Positions 8,957 through 18,554 of a stretch of DNA of 64,000 bases are shown piece by piece; within the stretch, counting starts at the first letter, position 1, and the number at the start of each line of letters is the position of its first letter. The notes below the pieces were generated by a model, which was not told the DNA's origin, did no database searches, and saw only the letters and a list, made by a program, of their open reading frames with translations. Source of the stretch: Clostridium_AW sp963515715 (lineage in GTDB: Bacteria; Bacillota; Clostridia; Clostridiales; Clostridiaceae); assembly GCF_963515715.1 (NCBI RefSeq), contig NZ_CAUPZS010000006.1, positions 62,001-126,000 on the forward strand. Reading direction: 5' to 3'. The position numbers and the translations under genes are program-made.

Positions 8957-8972
8957 TGTAAAATTCCCTCCA

Positions 8973-9010
8973 ATATCAAGTGGTTCTTAGCTTCAGATGG
9001 AGTTTCCTTA
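8973..9010 (-). repeat. 38-bp dispersed repeat, copy 1 (upstream of rodA)
   Basis: This 38-bp segment is 36/38 identical to 57985-58022, in the same orientation relative to a downstream minus-strand gene. Here it is the 3' part of a larger structured region (to about 9085) containing GTTCTTATAAGCTTCAG and its inverted partner CTGAAGCTAAGAAC, plus a TAAGAACT/AGTTCTTA hairpin. It ends only a few bases from the rodA ribosome binding site, so it would lie in the rodA 5' UTR. Confidence 0.75.
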
Positions 9011-9123
9011 TAAGAAATATCTACTTATAGCTGAAGCTTATAAGAACTTATTCATGAGCTTAACAGTTCTTATATCCTTCTGATGGTTAACTATCTAATA
9101 AATATGATTATATCAATGTGCAT

Positions 9124-9161
9124 CAAAAAAAGCTATGCATAAATTTATACATAGCTTTTAA
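9124..9161 (-). terminator. Terminator after minE
   Basis: On the minus strand, AAAAGCTATG and CATAGCTTTT form a stem followed by seven T residues. It ends the minCDE operon before rodA. Confidence 0.85.
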
Positions 9162-9163
9162 AA

Positions 9164-9430
9164 TTATCTTCTTTTCAACATTTTTTTTATAGGAATATTT
9201 GCAACTAATGCTGGAGAATTACCTTCTTCTTCATCAGAAGTAGTCATAGTTATTTCTAATTCATCTTTATCAATTTCAACATATTTGGATATTACACTCA
9301 TTATTTCTTCCTTAATATTATCTAAAAGTTCAGGAGAAACTGTTGCTCTATCGTGGATTAATATTAATTGCAATCTCTCCTTAGCCGTGTCTTTTGAAGA
9401 TTTCTTTGTGAAAAACCCCATAAAATCCAT
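9164..9430 (-). CDS. minE: Cell division topological specificity factor MinE
   Basis: 88 aa. The N-terminal amphipathic MDFMGFFTKK membrane-targeting segment is followed by the MinD-contact region AKERLQLILIHDRATVSPELLDNIKEEI and a C-terminal topological domain. MinE stimulates MinD ATPase to keep MinCD at the poles. ATG 9430 has AGAGGTG upstream; a GTG three codons earlier is less likely. It is directly downstream of minD (11-nt gap), so this organism has the oscillating MinCDE version rather than DivIVA-only positioning. Confidence 0.94.
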   Translation of the reverse strand: MDFMGFFTKKSSKDTAKERLQLILIHDRATVSPELLDNIKEEIMSVISKYVEIDKDELEITMTTSDEEEGNSPALVANIPIKKMLKRR

Positions 9431-9441
9431 TAATATCACCT

Positions 9442-10239
9442 CTATTTAATTCCGAAGAGTTTTTTTAATGAATATAAAAATCCACCTTCATTGCTATCCA
9501 TGTTTAAAAATGAAACTTCTTCCCCTATAATTCTTCTAGCTATATTGTTAAAAGCTTTTCCTGATACAGCTTTATCATTTAAAACTATAGGTTCCCCTTT
9601 ATTAGTTGAAATTGTGATATTTTTATCATCTGGAACAATGCCTATTAATTTTATTGCCAAACTGTCCAATATATCATTAACATCTAACATATCTCCGTTT
9701 TTAACCATGTCTGAATTGATTCTATTTACAATAAGTTGAGGATCCTCTACTCCCTTAGCCTCTAACTTTCCTATTACTCTATCTGCATCTCTAACAGACG
9801 TAACTTCTGGATTAACAACAACTAAAGCTCTATCAGCACCTATTATAGCATTTTCAAAGCCTTGTTCTATACCAGCGGGACAATCAATTAATACATAGTC
9901 AAAATCTTCTTTTAACTCACTAATAACTTCTAACATCTGTTCCTTTGATATATCATCTTTATCTCTAGTTTGAGCTGTTGGAAGTAAGAATAAGTTAGGA
10001 AATCTCTTATCCTTAATAAGTGCTTGCTTTAATTTACAATTTTCATCTATTACATCCATTAAAGTAAACACTATTCTATTCTCAAGTCCCATCAATACAT
10101 CTAAGTTTCTTAATCCAGTATCTCCATCTACTACTACCACCTTTTTATCCATAGATGCTAAGGCTGTACCTATGTTTGCAGTAGTGGTTGTCTTACCAAC
10201 TCCACCTTTACCTGATGTTATTACTATAGCTTGTCCCAT
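9442..10239 (-). CDS. minD: Septum site-determining ATPase MinD
   Basis: 265 aa ParA/MinD-type ATPase with the deviant Walker A SGKGGVGKTTTT at residues 9-20, the switch region VVDGDTGLRNLDVLMGLE, and DYVLIDCPAGIE (Walker B). The C-terminus FLYSLKKLFGIK is the amphipathic membrane-targeting helix. It recruits MinC to the membrane. GGAGGG precedes the ATG, and it is co-transcribed with minC and minE. Confidence 0.97.
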   Translation of the reverse strand: MGQAIVITSGKGGVGKTTTTANIGTALASMDKKVVVVDGDTGLRNLDVLMGLENRIVFTLMDVIDENCKLKQALIKDKRFPNLFLLPTAQTRDKDDISKEQMLEVISELKEDFDYVLIDCPAGIEQGFENAIIGADRALVVVNPEVTSVRDADRVIGKLEAKGVEDPQLIVNRINSDMVKNGDMLDVNDILDSLAIKLIGIVPDDKNITISTNKGEPIVLNDKAVSGKAFNNIARRIIGEEVSFLNMDSNEGGFLYSLKKLFGIK

Positions 10240-10254
10240 ATAATTTTCCCTCCG

Positions 10255-10887
10255 TTATATAAATTTGTTTGGTAAATAAGGTTCTACAACTATGGTGTTT
10301 CCTTTTATTTTAGCTACTTCAGGATATTGAGGTTTAATATTCTCTTCTGGGGCCCTTGTAGCTATCCCTCCAATTTGAAGTATCTGCGGCTGCAAAGTAA
10401 ATGCTGCAACTATTGACTTTTCATTGCCACCCACTCCTGCATGAACATAACCTCTTAGAACACCGAGAACGATTATATTCCCACCTGCATATATTTCAGC
10501 ACCAGAATTAACATCACCAACTATTACTATATTGCCCGAATAGTTAATGACCTGCCCACTTCTTATAGTCCTTCTTATAAACTTAGTTCTACCTTCATAT
10601 ATACCCGAAAAAACTTTATTATTTTTATCCTCTACATTTTCGAAGATACAATCTTTAATTAAAATTTCGTCAAAAAGTATATCTCTAAGCCTTCTTAATT
10701 CTTTATCATTTATGTATTGTAATTCCGTTGTAATTTTTAAAGTGCAACCTTTATAAAACACCTTACCTTTAGATAATCTTTCAATTAAAGATTCGAGCAT
10801 TTCGTCAAAATCTTTAAATTTATTCATGTTTATTACTGCATTTATTCCTTCTTTGTTTCCTTTTATTATTATACTGTCATCTAACAT
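10255..10887 (-). CDS. minC: Septum site-determining protein MinC
   Basis: 210 aa. The N-terminal domain (SIIIKGNKEGINAVINM) is the FtsZ-antagonising part. The C-terminal right-handed beta-helix (RTIRSGQVINYSGNIVIVGDVNSGAEIYAGGNIIVLGVLRGYVHAGVGG) binds MinD. It is the first gene of minCDE after the mrdA terminator; TTTGGAGGGG supports the start. Confidence 0.94.
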   Translation of the reverse strand: MLDDSIIIKGNKEGINAVINMNKFKDFDEMLESLIERLSKGKVFYKGCTLKITTELQYINDKELRRLRDILFDEILIKDCIFENVEDKNNKVFSGIYEGRTKFIRRTIRSGQVINYSGNIVIVGDVNSGAEIYAGGNIIVLGVLRGYVHAGVGGNEKSIVAAFTLQPQILQIGGIATRAPEENIKPQYPEVAKIKGNTIVVEPYLPNKFI

Positions 10888-10967
10888 AATTTTACCCCTC
10901 CAAAGCAGGTATAAGTTTATATTTCAACAAATATTGCCTAATTCCTTCTAAATTATCATATTCTTTT

Positions 10968-11004
10968 TAAAAAAGGCATATACAATTTTGTATATGCCTT
11001 TTTA
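10968..11004 (-). terminator. Terminator after mrdA
   Basis: The 14-bp-plus stem AAAAAGGCATATACA / TGTATATGCCTTTTT has a 4-nt loop and a T-tail on the minus strand, just past the mrdA stop. It ends the mre-mrdA operon. Confidence 0.9.
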
Positions 11005-11007
11005 AAT

Positions 11008-13839
11008 TTAATCTATATGCTGAAAATTGTAATTTTGCTTTGTCAATTCCTCTTTAAAGTAAGCTTCATACATTGCTTTTGCAACGGGATTAACAGATCC
11101 ACCGTGTCCACCGTCAAATATTATTACACAAACAGCAATTTGAGGGTTATCATAAGGAGCATATCCTATATAAACACCGGAAGAAGTTCTTCCTACTTTT
11201 TCTTGAACTCCTCCTTCTCTAAAAGTAGAGGAACCAGTTTTACCTGCTGTAACTATAGGGAAATCTCTAAATGCTGATGCACCTGTACCTTCATCATAGG
11301 ATGAAACGGCGTGCATACCTTCCCTTACTACTCTAAGGGTTTCTGGCTTAAGATCTATTTTATCCATTACCTCTGGTTTATATTCTTGAATAGTATTGCC
11401 TTCAGCATCTAAAAATTTATCTACAAGATGTAATTTATATCTTGTTCCTCCATTAGCTATCATTGCTGAAAAATTAGCTAATTGAAGTGGTGTAAAATAA
11501 TTAGAACCTTGCCCTATAGAAGCATTATATACGTTACCTGGTCTTAAAGCTTCTTCTTCAACTGCATATACAAACTTATAAACTTTGCTCATAGCAGCTG
11601 ATATATCTCCATCAGTAAATTTTTTCGCACTCATAGTAGGGGATTTTTGAATCAATTCCTTTAACATAGCTTTTACCGTATCAGAGAAGTTAGGTACATC
11701 TCTATATCTCATGTGTTTTATTATAGTATCGTATATTTTTTTCTTTAAATCTTTTACTTCTTGGCTATCCGTATCGTTAGCTCTTAAATCTATGCCTTCG
11801 TAATCATTTGTACCTTTCACTTTTCTTAATTGAAGCAATTCATCATATAAGGACCATATATATATATTAGATGCTTTATTTTTTTCAGATTGAACATTAA
11901 ATACCTGACCAAACAATTCCGGTATTTCTATTCCTGTTGATGGCTTTTCAACATCATGTGGAGCACCTAATCCAAACTTCCATGCATATTCAGCTAAAGT
12001 ATCCAAACCTTTTTCATATAACCTATCTCCAACTTCAAAGAAGAAATAGTTGTTTGAATATGCTAAAGCTTCCACCGCGTTTAAGCTACCTTTACTTGAA
12101 TAATTCCAGCTCCTACCTTGATATCCATGCTTAGTATAAACTAAATTATCATATATAGTTTCATTAGGTCCCAGCAATCCTTCTTCTAATCCCGCTATAG
12201 CTGTTAATGGCTTAAAAGTAGATCCCGGTGCTATAAAAGATGACGTTGCATAGTTAAAGAAAGGCTTAGGAAAAATATCATATTCATCTTTTCTTGCTCC
12301 ACTCTCTTTATTTTGAATAGGGAACAACTCATCTACAGTTACACTAAGACTTCTTTTTGCTATATAATCCTTGGCAAAAGCTTCATAATCCGGATTAAAA
12401 AGACTTTGATACAGTTCACTTGTCAATTTTCCAGGCATGGAAAAAATATTTGGATCAAATCCAGGGTTACTAACTAAAGCTAATATACCTCCAGTGTTCA
12501 CATCAATAGCCACTGCGGCACCCCTTGTAGCATTTGACGTATTAACTCCATCATAACTTACATTTGGGTTATCTCTTAAATTTTGCATAGTCTTTTCTAG
12601 AGCATCCTCAGCTGCCTTTTGAACATTATTGTCAATAGTAAGCTGCATAGTTTGCCCAGGATATGGTTCTTTTCTAAATAATTCCTCAATAATTCTTCCT
12701 TGTCTATTTAATTTTACAATTCTTCCGCCTTTAGAACCTTTTAATCTATCCTCAAAAACCGCTTCTAACCCTGAAACTCCAACATAATCTGAACTTATAT
12801 CATAACCCTTATCTTTATATTGGTCTGGATTATTAATCTTAGAAATGTATCCTAAGAAAGCTGATCCTAATTTACCATTAGGGTAGTATCTTACGGGTTG
12901 AGTTATAACATCTATACCACTAAGATCATTTAATCTCTCCAAAAATATAAAAGCAGTATCCCTTTTAATATTACTTTCTATTACTACAGGTTTATATCCA
13001 CTAAAACTCTGCATCGTCATAGTATCCTTTATTATAAGATACTTTCTCTGTTTCTCTAAAGGATATTCCATTTTATCTATTCCATATTCACTGATAATGC
13101 CCTCTAAAATTTCTTTCTTTTTATTAGATTTAGCATTTTTATACTTATCTAGTTTGTCTTTAAATTCTGTAGTTGATTTTATGTTAAATCTACTTACTAT
13201 TATTGGATAAGTTTCCTCTGGAGTAATTACGTATTGTTCTAATAAATTTTTAAAATCTTCTTTAGGATAAATTTTATACTTTTCTACTAACAGCTTATAT
13301 GTTTGTTCTGGAGTTATTTTTAACAACTCTTCATTAACTGCTTTTATCTCTTCCTCTGTAAAATTATCCTTTTTGTCTGGAAATATTTTTTTTTGAATAG
13401 CTTCATTTAATCCTCTATCTCTTTTAAATCTAATCTCCAATGTTTTTCTAGCTTCTACATCGTTAGTCTTAAACTCAAACCTATAAGGATTTATTTTTAA
13501 CTCAAGTTCATCTTGAATTTTCTCACCATTACTGTCTAACAAATTAAATACCTTATCCATGGTTTCAAAAAAATACTTTTTATTATCACTTGTTTCATTA
13601 TATACCAATATATAGCTTTGAATATTTGTTGCTAATATGGAGCCATTTTTATCTATTATAGGTCCTCTTGGTGCTGCATCAGGAACTTCCGTTATAGCTG
13701 TACGACTTGCTCTTTCTTTATATTGTTCACTATCTTTTATCTGAAGAATTCCTAATTTAAAAATCAGAATGGAATATATCACAGCAATTATCAAAAAAAA
13801 GGCTGTGAATCTATTGAGTTTTTTCTTCTTATCCTTCAT
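11008..13839 (-). CDS. mrdA: Penicillin-binding protein 2 (elongasome transpeptidase), long form
   Basis: 943 aa, class B PBP cross-linking peptidoglycan with RodA. One N-terminal membrane segment (about 10-33) is followed by the pedestal domain and the transpeptidase motifs SxxK (S540-TFK), SNN (S595) and KTG (AGKTGSS near residue 880). It is much longer than a typical PBP2 of 600-700 aa. The extra length includes a charged helical insertion at about residues 100-275 with an internal repeat (TPEQTYKLLVEKYKI / TPEETYPIIVSRFNI) and a second insertion between the SNN and KTG boxes. It follows mreD directly. Confidence 0.93.
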   Translation of the reverse strand: MKDKKKKLNRFTAFFLIIAVIYSILIFKLGILQIKDSEQYKERASRTAITEVPDAAPRGPIIDKNGSILATNIQSYILVYNETSDNKKYFFETMDKVFNLLDSNGEKIQDELELKINPYRFEFKTNDVEARKTLEIRFKRDRGLNEAIQKKIFPDKKDNFTEEEIKAVNEELLKITPEQTYKLLVEKYKIYPKEDFKNLLEQYVITPEETYPIIVSRFNIKSTTEFKDKLDKYKNAKSNKKKEILEGIISEYGIDKMEYPLEKQRKYLIIKDTMTMQSFSGYKPVVIESNIKRDTAFIFLERLNDLSGIDVITQPVRYYPNGKLGSAFLGYISKINNPDQYKDKGYDISSDYVGVSGLEAVFEDRLKGSKGGRIVKLNRQGRIIEELFRKEPYPGQTMQLTIDNNVQKAAEDALEKTMQNLRDNPNVSYDGVNTSNATRGAAVAIDVNTGGILALVSNPGFDPNIFSMPGKLTSELYQSLFNPDYEAFAKDYIAKRSLSVTVDELFPIQNKESGARKDEYDIFPKPFFNYATSSFIAPGSTFKPLTAIAGLEEGLLGPNETIYDNLVYTKHGYQGRSWNYSSKGSLNAVEALAYSNNYFFFEVGDRLYEKGLDTLAEYAWKFGLGAPHDVEKPSTGIEIPELFGQVFNVQSEKNKASNIYIWSLYDELLQLRKVKGTNDYEGIDLRANDTDSQEVKDLKKKIYDTIIKHMRYRDVPNFSDTVKAMLKELIQKSPTMSAKKFTDGDISAAMSKVYKFVYAVEEEALRPGNVYNASIGQGSNYFTPLQLANFSAMIANGGTRYKLHLVDKFLDAEGNTIQEYKPEVMDKIDLKPETLRVVREGMHAVSSYDEGTGASAFRDFPIVTAGKTGSSTFREGGVQEKVGRTSSGVYIGYAPYDNPQIAVCVIIFDGGHGGSVNPVAKAMYEAYFKEELTKQNYNFQHID

Positions 13840-13853
13840 AATTCACCATTCCT

Positions 13854-14345
13854 TTAAAACTTCCATTTTTTCTTCATGTAATCCTTACTACATAATTTAA
13901 ATACAAATTTATACATTATAATTGAAACTAACATATTATATAGGGAATTAAAAAGTATATTTCTTAAAGGCATATTTACATTAACAGTATATAACAATAC
14001 AAACACTAGTATACCCTTAAAAATACTCAGCAAAAAGCTAGTTGCTACTGGAATTAACAGCTTTTCTTTAAATATACTGATTCCAACATAACCTGCTATT
14101 GCACAGCTCAACATGTTAACCAATGCATTTATCCCTAAAACATTTGAAAAATAAACGTCCTGCAGCAATCCTGCAAAAACACCTAGCCATAACCCTTCCC
14201 AACTTTCATTTATAATTGAATAACTCACTATAAATACAAACAAGAGGCTAGGACTAAATCCTTTAACAGCAAGAAAAGGTATAATTGAATTATCTCCTAT
14301 GAAAAGGATAAGGACTATAGAAAATAAAGTTAATATCTTTCTCAT
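13854..14345 (-). CDS. mreD: Rod-shape-determining protein MreD
   Basis: 163 aa with five or so membrane segments, the typical size and place (after mreC, before PBP2) for MreD, which links MreBC to the elongasome. The segment EGLWLGVFAGLLQDVYFSNVLGINAL is family-like. The ATG at 14345 has AAGGTG at good spacing; an in-frame ATG at 14351 would overlap the mreC stop and lacks a spaced site. Confidence 0.88.
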   Translation of the reverse strand: MRKILTLFSIVLILFIGDNSIIPFLAVKGFSPSLLFVFIVSYSIINESWEGLWLGVFAGLLQDVYFSNVLGINALVNMLSCAIAGYVGISIFKEKLLIPVATSFLLSIFKGILVFVLLYTVNVNMPLRNILFNSLYNMLVSIIMYKFVFKLCSKDYMKKKWKF

Positions 14346-14350
14346 ACCCA

Positions 14351-15190
14351 TCACCTTATATTCAATTTATTCTTAGGAACTACTACTAAAACCTCTTCTA
14401 ACTTAGAAAAGTCTACAAAAGGTTGTATAATAGCATTTTTCATAACCTTACCTTTGTCCTCTTCAACATCTACTACATGACCTATTCTAATACCTTTTGG
14501 ATATAATCCTGTGCCTGATGTCAATATAGAATCTCCTGTTTTAATCTCAGATTCCAAGGGAAGGTAATAAAGTTTTGCTAACTTTTTATTTCTACCATCT
14601 TTATAACCTTTAGTTACCCCTACACTCTCCCTAGTAGTTTGTACTATACTAGTAACGGCTATATTTTCATTGGATAAGGTTTGAACTATTGCCCAATTAT
14701 CTCCTACCGAACCTATTTGTCCAACCAATCCATCTTTTGTCATTACAGCCATTTGTTTTTCAATTCCATCTTTCTTACCTTTATTAATAGTAAACTCCTC
14801 CAAAAAGTTTCCTCCGCTTCTTCCTATAATGTCACAACCTATATAGTCATATTCGGAATTCTGCTCTTTGAAATTCAACATTCCTTTAAGTCTTTCATTT
14901 TCTGCCTTTAATACATCGTAATCTTTTTCTTTACTCTCTAATTCAATATTTCTCTGTCTTAACTCTTCATTTTCTTTTTTAACATCAGAAAAACTAGTGA
15001 CAAATTCCGTAAAATTTTTCACCTTCATATTGGCCTTATAAAAAAATCCTTGGACAGGATTAATTGCTACCCCCACACCGTTCTCAACAAAAGATACTTT
15101 TTGCCTCTTAGAGCTATACCCGATTAAAACTAAAAATGTAACTGACAGCACAATTATAACTACTGCCAGTTTATTTTTCAAAAATCCCAT
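14351..15190 (-). CDS. mreC: Rod-shape-determining protein MreC
   Basis: 279 aa. One N-terminal membrane segment (about 8-25), a coiled coil (about 65-105, ENEELRQRNIELESKEKDYDVLKAENERL) and a C-terminal double beta-barrel domain (VGQIGSVGDNWAIVQTLSNENIAVTSIV) match MreC. It sits outside the membrane and activates PBP2/RodA. It follows mreB by 8 nt. Its ribosome binding site is weak, suggesting translational coupling. Confidence 0.93.
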   Translation of the reverse strand: MGFLKNKLAVVIIVLSVTFLVLIGYSSKRQKVSFVENGVGVAINPVQGFFYKANMKVKNFTEFVTSFSDVKKENEELRQRNIELESKEKDYDVLKAENERLKGMLNFKEQNSEYDYIGCDIIGRSGGNFLEEFTINKGKKDGIEKQMAVMTKDGLVGQIGSVGDNWAIVQTLSNENIAVTSIVQTTRESVGVTKGYKDGRNKKLAKLYYLPLESEIKTGDSILTSGTGLYPKGIRIGHVVDVEEDKGKVMKNAIIQPFVDFSKLEEVLVVVPKNKLNIR

Positions 15191-15198
15191 ATTTATCT

Positions 15199-16215
15199 TT
15201 ATCTTTTTCTTTTACTATCTATTAATTTATCTAAAGTATCTAATGCTTTTCCTGCTCCTATGGCAACACAATCTATAGAAGCATCTGCTATATGAACTGG
15301 CATATGGGTTTCTTGATTAATAAGTATATCTAATCCTTTTAATGTAGCTCCTCCACCAGCGAGCATTATACCTTTATCCATTATATCTGAAGCTAATTCT
15401 GGTGGTGTCTTCTCTAAAGTGCTTTTTATAGCCTCTATAATAGAGACTACAGGTTCTGCTAGAGCCCCTCTTATCTCCTCTTCAGTTATATCTATAACTT
15501 TAGGTAATCCAGTTATTAAATCTCTACCTCTTATCTGCATTGAATTATTTTCTCCAGTGTCATATGCAGACCCTAACTCAATCTTTACATTTTCAGCTGT
15601 TCTTTCCCCAACCATTAAATTAAAGTTCTTTTTTATATAGCTTATTATTGCTTGATCAAACTCATCTCCTGCAATCCTTAAAGATTTACTGGTTACTATT
15701 CCACCTAAAGAAATAATTGCAACTTCAGTAGTTCCTCCACCAATATCTACAATCATACTTCCTGTAGGTTCATTAACTGGAAGCCCTGCTCCAATAGCTG
15801 CTGCCATAGGTTCTTCCATAAGCAATACTTCCCTTGCTCCTGCTTGCTTCGTCGCTGCATCTATTGCTCTTTTTTCAACCTCAGTAACTCCTGATGGAAA
15901 ACATACAATTATTCTAGGACTAGTAAAAGCACTTTTAGAGCTTACTTTCTCAATAAATTTTTTTAACATAGTTTGAGTAACGTCGAAATCTGCAATTACT
16001 CCATCCCTTAAAGGTCTTATAGCTATTATATTACCAGGAGTTCTTCCTATCATCTGCTTAGCTTCTTCACCAACTGCCAATACCCTTTTTGTGTCGCTAT
16101 TTATTGCAACAACAGAAGGTTCTCTTAAAACTACTCCTTTTCCCTTTACATATATTAATGTATTTGCTGTTCCTAAGTCTATTCCCATATCTTTAGATAT
16201 TCCAAACAATGCCAT
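15199..16215 (-). CDS. mreB: Rod-shape-determining actin homologue MreB
   Basis: 338 aa. The actin-fold phosphate loops are visible: DMGIDLGTANTLIYVKG near the N-terminus, MIVDIGGGTTEVAIISLGG at about residue 160, and GIMLAGGGATLKGLD near 290. MreB filaments under the membrane orient RodA/PBP2 synthesis. AAAGGAG precedes the start. It heads mreBCD-mrdA and follows radC by 19 nt. Confidence 0.97.
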   Translation of the reverse strand: MALFGISKDMGIDLGTANTLIYVKGKGVVLREPSVVAINSDTKRVLAVGEEAKQMIGRTPGNIIAIRPLRDGVIADFDVTQTMLKKFIEKVSSKSAFTSPRIIVCFPSGVTEVEKRAIDAATKQAGAREVLLMEEPMAAAIGAGLPVNEPTGSMIVDIGGGTTEVAIISLGGIVTSKSLRIAGDEFDQAIISYIKKNFNLMVGERTAENVKIELGSAYDTGENNSMQIRGRDLITGLPKVIDITEEEIRGALAEPVVSIIEAIKSTLEKTPPELASDIMDKGIMLAGGGATLKGLDILINQETHMPVHIADASIDCVAIGAGKALDTLDKLIDSKRKR

Positions 16216-16234
16216 CTATGATTTCTCCTTTCAA

Positions 16235-16921
16235 TCACACCATACCTTTTTCTTTTAAACTTATATAAACTCCGTCACCAATTATTATATGATCCAATAG
16301 GCCTATACCTATCATATTACCACAGTCCACTATCCTTTTTGTAATGTTAATATCTTCCTTACTTGGCATAGGATCACCAGACGGATGATTATGACAAATA
16401 ATTATTGATGAGCTATTATTTTTTATCGCTTCACAAAATATTTCTCTTGGATGTACAATGGAACTATTTAAACTCCCTATAAATATATCTTTAACCTTTA
16501 TAACACCATTTTTAGTGTTTAACATTATTACTTTAAGATATTCTTGTTTTAAATACCTCATCTCTTCCATGACTAAAAAAGCTGCATCCTGAGGTTTAGT
16601 TATTTGGTAATTATCTCCTGACTTAAAAGACTTGAATCTTTTGAAGAGTTCAGATAAAGCTAAAAGTTGACATAACTTAGCTTCTCCAATACCGTCGATT
16701 TGCATTAATTCTTCTCTAGATAATTCTAAAATACCATTTAAGCCTTTAGATATCTCCATTATATTTCCACATAAACTTAAAACATTTTCATTTTTACTAC
16801 CTGTTCTTAAAATAATTGCCAATAATTCCACATTAGAAAGACTTTCACATCCATATCTAAGTAATCTCTCTCTCGGTCTTTCATTGATAGGTAAATCCCT
16901 TAGTTTTAAATTGTTTTTCAT
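16235..16921 (-). CDS. radC: RadC family JAB1/MPN-domain protein
   Basis: 228 aa. An N-terminal helix-hairpin-helix-like part (LMQIDGIGEAKLCQLLALSELFKR) precedes a JAMM metalloprotease-like domain with ICHNHPSGDPMPSKED, giving the H-x-H...D zinc motif. Despite the name, a DNA-repair role is not established. Its position just before mreB is conserved in many bacteria. Confidence 0.93.
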   Translation of the reverse strand: MKNNLKLRDLPINERPRERLLRYGCESLSNVELLAIILRTGSKNENVLSLCGNIMEISKGLNGILELSREELMQIDGIGEAKLCQLLALSELFKRFKSFKSGDNYQITKPQDAAFLVMEEMRYLKQEYLKVIMLNTKNGVIKVKDIFIGSLNSSIVHPREIFCEAIKNNSSSIIICHNHPSGDPMPSKEDINITKRIVDCGNMIGIGLLDHIIIGDGVYISLKEKGMV

Positions 16922-16939
16922 TAAATTTAACTACTCCTT

Positions 16940-17518
16940 TTAAAGATTTACCCCCATCTCCTTTAACATTTTATATAGACTATTTAGAGGAAGACCTACA
17001 ACATTATAATAACATCCATTTATTCTTTCTACAAAAACTCCTCCATAGCCTTGAATTCCATAAGCACCAGCTTTGTCAAAAGGTTCCTTACTTTCTATGT
17101 ATTTTTCTATAAGGTCATCTGAAAGATTAGAAAATTTAACTTCTGTACATACATAATCTGTCATTATAGAATTATTTTCTTTATTATAGATAAATATACC
17201 TGAGTAAACCAAATGAACATTTCCGCTTAATTCTTTAAGCATGGAAAAAGCTTCTTTTTGATTTTTAGGCTTACCTAATACTTTACCATTGAAGAACACT
17301 ACTGTATCACAAGCAATAATTAATGAATTTTTATCTTCGATATTTGAAGCTACATTCATTCCTTTTCCTTTGGCTAATTCTATGACATAATTTCCACAAT
17401 CTCCATCAAACCCTATGTTATCTTCATCAAATTGACTCACGATAACTTCAAAGTCACATAATATTCTTTTTAATAATTCTCTTCTTCTTTCTGAAGCTGA
17501 CGCTAAAATAATTCTCAT
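16940..17518 (-). CDS. maf: Maf family nucleoside triphosphate pyrophosphatase
   Basis: 192 aa. The N-terminal ILASASERRRELL is the Maf signature, with IIACDTVVFFNGKVLGKPKN and EPFDKAGAYGIQGYGGVFVERINGCYYNVVGLPL further on. Maf proteins hydrolyse dTTP/UTP and modified nucleotides and are linked to cell-division arrest. First gene of the maf-radC-mre series; the 180-bp gap upstream contains only AT-rich DNA and the SPOR-gene terminator. Confidence 0.95.
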   Translation of the reverse strand: MRIILASASERRRELLKRILCDFEVIVSQFDEDNIGFDGDCGNYVIELAKGKGMNVASNIEDKNSLIIACDTVVFFNGKVLGKPKNQKEAFSMLKELSGNVHLVYSGIFIYNKENNSIMTDYVCTEVKFSNLSDDLIEKYIESKEPFDKAGAYGIQGYGGVFVERINGCYYNVVGLPLNSLYKMLKEMGVNL

Positions 17519-17659
17519 TTTTGCACTTCCTATATCGTTTTTTAGTAATTATTGCCATATTATTAAAAATTATATCTTTTACCTTTTATAGTTTATCATT
17601 TATATAATTTATTAACAAGTATGTATAATATAATGTTAATAAATTTTTTATAAAGTTAA

Positions 17660-17693
17660 AAATTAGCCCATCATTTATTAAATGATGGGCTAA
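17660..17693 (-). terminator. Terminator after SPOR-domain gene
   Basis: A 13-bp perfect stem (TTAGCCCATCATT / AATGATGGGCTAA) with a 5-nt loop is followed on the minus strand by TTTTTAACTT. Confidence 0.88.
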
Positions 17694-17698
17694 CATAA

Positions 17699-18445
17699 TT
17701 AATTAAATTTTTTCAGATAATTATACACAAATATATAGTTTTCTTCTAAATTATCTTTGCTAATTTGCTCTGGTAAGGAATTTACCTTACTTTTAATTTC
17801 CTTTAATTTATCTATATTTTTGCTGTTAGCATCTATATCATTTAACGAATTAACCCATTCTTTTAACTGCTTTGTTTGAATATGTTTTACGTTTTTCTCT
17901 GATAATTTATTTAATATTTGTAAATAAGCATTAGCTATTTGAGCTATTTCAAAATCACATGTGTCATTATATTTTATTTCAAATACTAATCTAGAATTTT
18001 CTATTTTATTCTTTGTCAATTCATCCATTACTTTCTTACTTTCTTCTTCACTATATACGCCTAAAATTACTCTTTTAAGCTCTCCTTCATTTACTATAAA
18101 TGAATTTCCAAAGGAAGATAATTTGTTTTTTGTCTCTTTAGCATATTCCTCATTTTTAAACATCCCACCTTGAACAGCTGCGTACTTTACAACTTCACCT
18201 TTAACAAAATTCACTTCCTTGGCATTTTTAGGTTCTTTTTCTTTTTCAGACTCTCCTTTTGTTATATTTATCTCTTCTTTTTTACCATCTATACTGCTAT
18301 TAATACTTTCTTTTAATGGAGTTTTAAACAAAAATCCTATAACTAGCAATAAACATAGTATTAATAAAAATAATAAAATAAAGGAGAAAAATTTATCTTT
18401 TCTTTTTCTTTTAAGATCATATCTTGTATACTTTATTTTTATCAC
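17699..18445 (-). CDS. Membrane-anchored SPOR-domain protein
   Basis: 248 aa. A basic N-terminus (KRKRKDK) and one membrane segment (about 20-42) are followed by a charged linker and a SPOR-like domain at about 88-150 (YAAVQGGMFKNEEYAKETKNKL, RVILGVYSEEESKKVM). SPOR domains bind denuded glycan, often at septa or during sporulation. The C-terminal about 90 residues are helical and unassigned. The only in-frame start near the N-terminus is GTG with a poorly spaced GGGG, so the start is uncertain. Flanked by terminators, it is probably monocistronic. Confidence 0.75.
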   Translation of the reverse strand: MIKIKYTRYDLKRKRKDKFFSFILLFLLILCLLLVIGFLFKTPLKESINSSIDGKKEEINITKGESEKEKEPKNAKEVNFVKGEVVKYAAVQGGMFKNEEYAKETKNKLSSFGNSFIVNEGELKRVILGVYSEEESKKVMDELTKNKIENSRLVFEIKYNDTCDFEIAQIANAYLQILNKLSEKNVKHIQTKQLKEWVNSLNDIDANSKNIDKLKEIKSKVNSLPEQISKDNLEENYIFVYNYLKKFN

Positions 18446-18525
18446 CCCGTTTTAAAAATACTTCTTATTAAATACTATTAATTAAGGGGCAATTTTATGA
18501 TAAAAACATAATAAAAAACAAATAA

Positions 18526-18549
18526 GCCCGACAGACGAATCTGTCGGGC
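18526..18549 (-). terminator. Terminator after NlpC/P60 gene
   Basis: The 10-bp GC-rich stem GCCCGACAGA / TCTGTCGGGC has a 4-nt loop, with a T-rich tail on the minus strand shortly after. Confidence 0.85.
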
Positions 18550-18554
18550 AATAA

